A DNA stretch of 64,000 bases from Rhodobacterales bacterium (GTDB lineage Bacteria; Pseudomonadota; Alphaproteobacteria; Rhizobiales; Stappiaceae). Position numbers and translations under genes: made by a program. The DNA is taken from contig VIRH01000105.1 of NCBI GenBank assembly GCA_008107755.1, positions 107,261 through 171,260 of the forward strand, written 5' to 3'. The notes beneath the pieces were generated by a model, which saw only the letters and a list, made by a program, of their open reading frames with translations, did not search any database and had not been told where the DNA came from. Below are positions 62,599 through 64,000 of the stretch, piece by piece (position 1 is the stretch's first letter; the number at the start of each line of letters is the position of its first letter).

Positions 62599-63225
62599 AT
62601 GACCCTTGAACTCTATTCAGCGTACGTGATTTCGACCTTGATTGTTCTGGCAATACCAGGACCGACCATCATGCTTGTCGTCAGCTACTCGCTCACTCAA
62701 GGTAGAAAATCAGCTTTCGCGACGGTCATGGGAGTCGGTTTGGGCGACGCGACTGCGGCGGCCGGTTCACTGTTGGGGCTTGGCGCGTTGCTCGCAGCCT
62801 CCGCAGTGGCCTTTTCAGTGTTGAAGTGGCTAGGGGCGGCTTATCTGGTCTGGATCGGCTTGAAAATGTGGAGAAGTCCTCCGACCGCTATGAACACCGG
62901 GAAAACGATGGCTACGCCTGCGGGGAGAATATTTGCACATGCCTATGTGGTAACGGCGCTTAATCCGAAAGGCATCATATTCTTCATTGCCTTTCTTCCC
63001 CATTTCATCGTTCAGGACGTTCCCCTACTGCCGCAATTGGCATTGCTCGGTTCTACCTTTGTCGTTCTAGGGATCGTAAACGCAGCAGCATACGCAATGG
63101 CCGCCTCGGCAATCGGCCGTAAACTGCGCAACCCTTCGGTGCTGGGCGCGGTCAACAAGGTCGGCGGAGGATTTTTGATGTTCGCCGCGGCCATGACCGC
63201 GGCTTTGCAGCGTTCCTCAGCGTAG
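62599..63225 (+). CDS. LysE/RhtB-family amino acid exporter
   Basis: 208 residues, six hydrophobic helices. The IPGPTIMLVVSYSLTQGRKSAFATVMGVGLGD stretch in the first third is the LysE family signature, and NPKGIIFFIAFLPHFI in the middle is also conserved. It exports an amino acid or related metabolite from the cytoplasm; substrate unknown. Confidence 0.9.
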   Translation: MTLELYSAYVISTLIVLAIPGPTIMLVVSYSLTQGRKSAFATVMGVGLGDATAAAGSLLGLGALLAASAVAFSVLKWLGAAYLVWIGLKMWRSPPTAMNTGKTMATPAGRIFAHAYVVTALNPKGIIFFIAFLPHFIVQDVPLLPQLALLGSTFVVLGIVNAAAYAMAASAIGRKLRNPSVLGAVNKVGGGFLMFAAAMTAALQRSSA

Positions 63226-63507
63226 TCCTTCGCGAAGCAACTTCGAATCCCTTGTCCGGCGCTTTCATCTCGGACGAAGTGGAAATTAGCATCTCAAAAA
63301 TCACGCAGCTCATTCCAGGCGTTGCAAAATTCGGGTCGGAACTTTCACAAGGCCGCAGCCTTTGATTTCAACGTTTTATTAACAAATGCGACGCTCACTC
63401 AATCATAGCGTGCATGTATTCGCTGCGCCGCAACAACTTTTTTCCTTCGCATCCCGCTTTGACTGCCCTAATATCTGTGGCAATCAGAGGTAATCGGGAG
63501 CAGACAG

Positions 63508-63591
63508 ATGACACTTGCGCGAAACCTGAACATGATTGCCTTTCTCGCAGCATTTGCTTTCCTGGCTGCGATTGTAGTGGGCGTTATCTAA
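63508..63591 (+). CDS. Small single-pass membrane protein, 27 residues
   Basis: ATG to TAA frame of 28 codons with GGGAG 9 nt before the ATG. A short polar head (MTLARNLN) is followed by a continuous hydrophobic helix rich in Ala/Phe/Val to the end. No family is named for it, but the size and composition match typical small membrane proteins. About 280 bp before it (63226-63507) contain AT-rich sequence and likely its promoter. Confidence 0.6.
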   Translation: MTLARNLNMIAFLAAFAFLAAIVVGVI

Positions 63592-63620
63592 GTTCGAACG
63601 CATTAGGTGTTCCGCGACAA

Positions 63621-63800
63621 TTACTTAGCCGAAGAAACCTTGAGCGGTTGACTCAAATCCCAACGAGAGTCACCTGTTCTGTACCATGCAGCTGGATCTT
63701 CTGGTATGGGATCGCGCCTAGCCGCCCAGGGTGGTCTGGCGCGAAAAAGCAGCGCAAACAGTTTCGCTAAATCACCGAGGTGTTGCGCTAGGTAGTACAT
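63621..63800 (-). CDS. Possible small hypothetical protein
   Basis: 59-codon frame from ATG 63800, ending 63621. The product is Arg/Pro/Trp-rich in the middle (LFRARPPWAARRDPIPED). ACAGG directly abuts the ATG and is too close for good translation. It lies between the 27-residue gene and the insertion sequence. Low support. Confidence 0.3.
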   Translation of the reverse strand: MYYLAQHLGDLAKLFALLFRARPPWAARRDPIPEDPAAWYRTGDSRWDLSQPLKVSSAK

Positions 63801-63893
63801 CCTGTAATTGTCCAGCCTCAGGACAGTAGGAACACAGCTCCCCCCGTAACTACACAATCTTCCATGATGGTAGCTAGGTGTGAGTTCTGAGAA

Positions 63894-63969
63894 GGTTGTT
63901 CATCCTGTTTGAAAGCCTGAAGGTGTTTGCGACCAAACATTCACCGGAAGGTTTCAAGGATGAACAACC
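63894..63969 (+). repeat. Inverted repeat covering the transposase start
   Basis: GGTTGTTCATCCT (63894-63906) and AGGATGAACAACC (63957-63969) are perfect reverse complements, 50 nt apart. The second arm contains the ATG (63960-63962) and the AAGGA before it. An RNA that includes both arms would hide the start codon. Confidence 0.7.
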
Positions 63970-64000
63970 CACACAAGAATGCCCGAACGACGCCTCTGGG
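63960..64000 (+). CDS. IS481-type transposase, N-terminal fragment
   Basis: Starts MNNPHKNARTTPLG, which matches the N-terminus of IS481-family transposases (M-N-x-H-K-N-A-R-x-T-P-L). The rest, with the DDE catalytic domain, lies beyond the window edge. It would be read from left to right. Confidence 0.65.
   Translation, partial: MNNPHKNARTTPL

Larger units (their letters stand above)
63879..64000 (+). mobile_element. Left end of an IS481-type insertion sequence (truncated by window edge)
   Basis: The element seems to start at TGTGAG (63879) immediately after GCTAGG (63873-63878). IS481-type elements begin with TGTGA and insert into NCTAGN sites with target duplication. A transposase start follows at 63960. 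The right end is outside the window, so the family and the target duplication rest on the left end only. Confidence 0.6.

Noticed and set aside
63580..63620. GTTCGAAC-like sequence suggesting a tRNA T-arm near 63592
   Set aside because: No acceptor stem, anticodon arm or D-arm can be folded around it.

Overview
The window is high-GC alphaproteobacterial chromosome. Gene families and order fit the Hyphomicrobiales (Rhizobiales), probably a Stappiaceae-type marine lineage such as Roseibium/Labrenzia; this is inferred from gene content and protein style, not from a search. Supporting points are the full rhizobial-type division and cell wall (dcw) order, a BA14K-type secreted protein, an extensin-like protein, a DUF1127-type small protein and an alphaproteobacterial RNase P RNA.

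Layout. 1-10 kb: the 5' part of an AsmA-family gene running off the left edge (minus), an FAD-linked D-lactate/glycolate-type oxidase, a small thioesterase, two CLC chloride channel genes placed back to back, and an aminopeptidase P. 10-19 kb: a DUF1127-type small protein, prmA, a uvrD-type helicase, ligA, a 61-residue membrane protein on the opposite strand, and recN. 19-40 kb, all minus strand: mraZ-rsmH-ftsL-ftsI-murE-murF-mraY-murD-ftsW-murG-murC-murB-ddl-ftsQ-ftsA-ftsZ, then lpxC and bamD. Many neighbours overlap by 1-4 nt. This block makes the cytoplasmic and lipid-linked peptidoglycan precursors, builds the Z-ring and septal synthase, and continues into lipid A synthesis and outer membrane assembly. 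40-41.2 kb: a TGGG/TGGA array upstream of mraZ and the RNase P RNA gene rnpB.

41-64 kb is more accessory: a two-subunit CoA-transferase, a MocR regulator divergent from a PNPOx-like gene, a lytic transglycosylase, an amidase coupled to a TerB/J-domain protein, a GGDEF-EAL protein, an ArsC-like reductase, a MarR-type regulator, a GT-C glycosyltransferase, a full-length 5-oxoprolinase, a chemoreceptor, a HugZ-like protein, a BA14K protein, an ornithine decarboxylase-type enzyme, an extensin-like protein and a LysE exporter. The right edge holds a 27-residue membrane protein gene and the left end of an IS481-type insertion sequence.

I found no phage, CRISPR array, toxin cluster or clearly new multi-gene system. 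The best leads are regulatory and small-scale: the mraZ upstream array, a fold-back repeat over the transposase start codon, unassigned operator-like palindromes, an alternative acidic N-terminus for FtsZ, and unannotated small membrane proteins.
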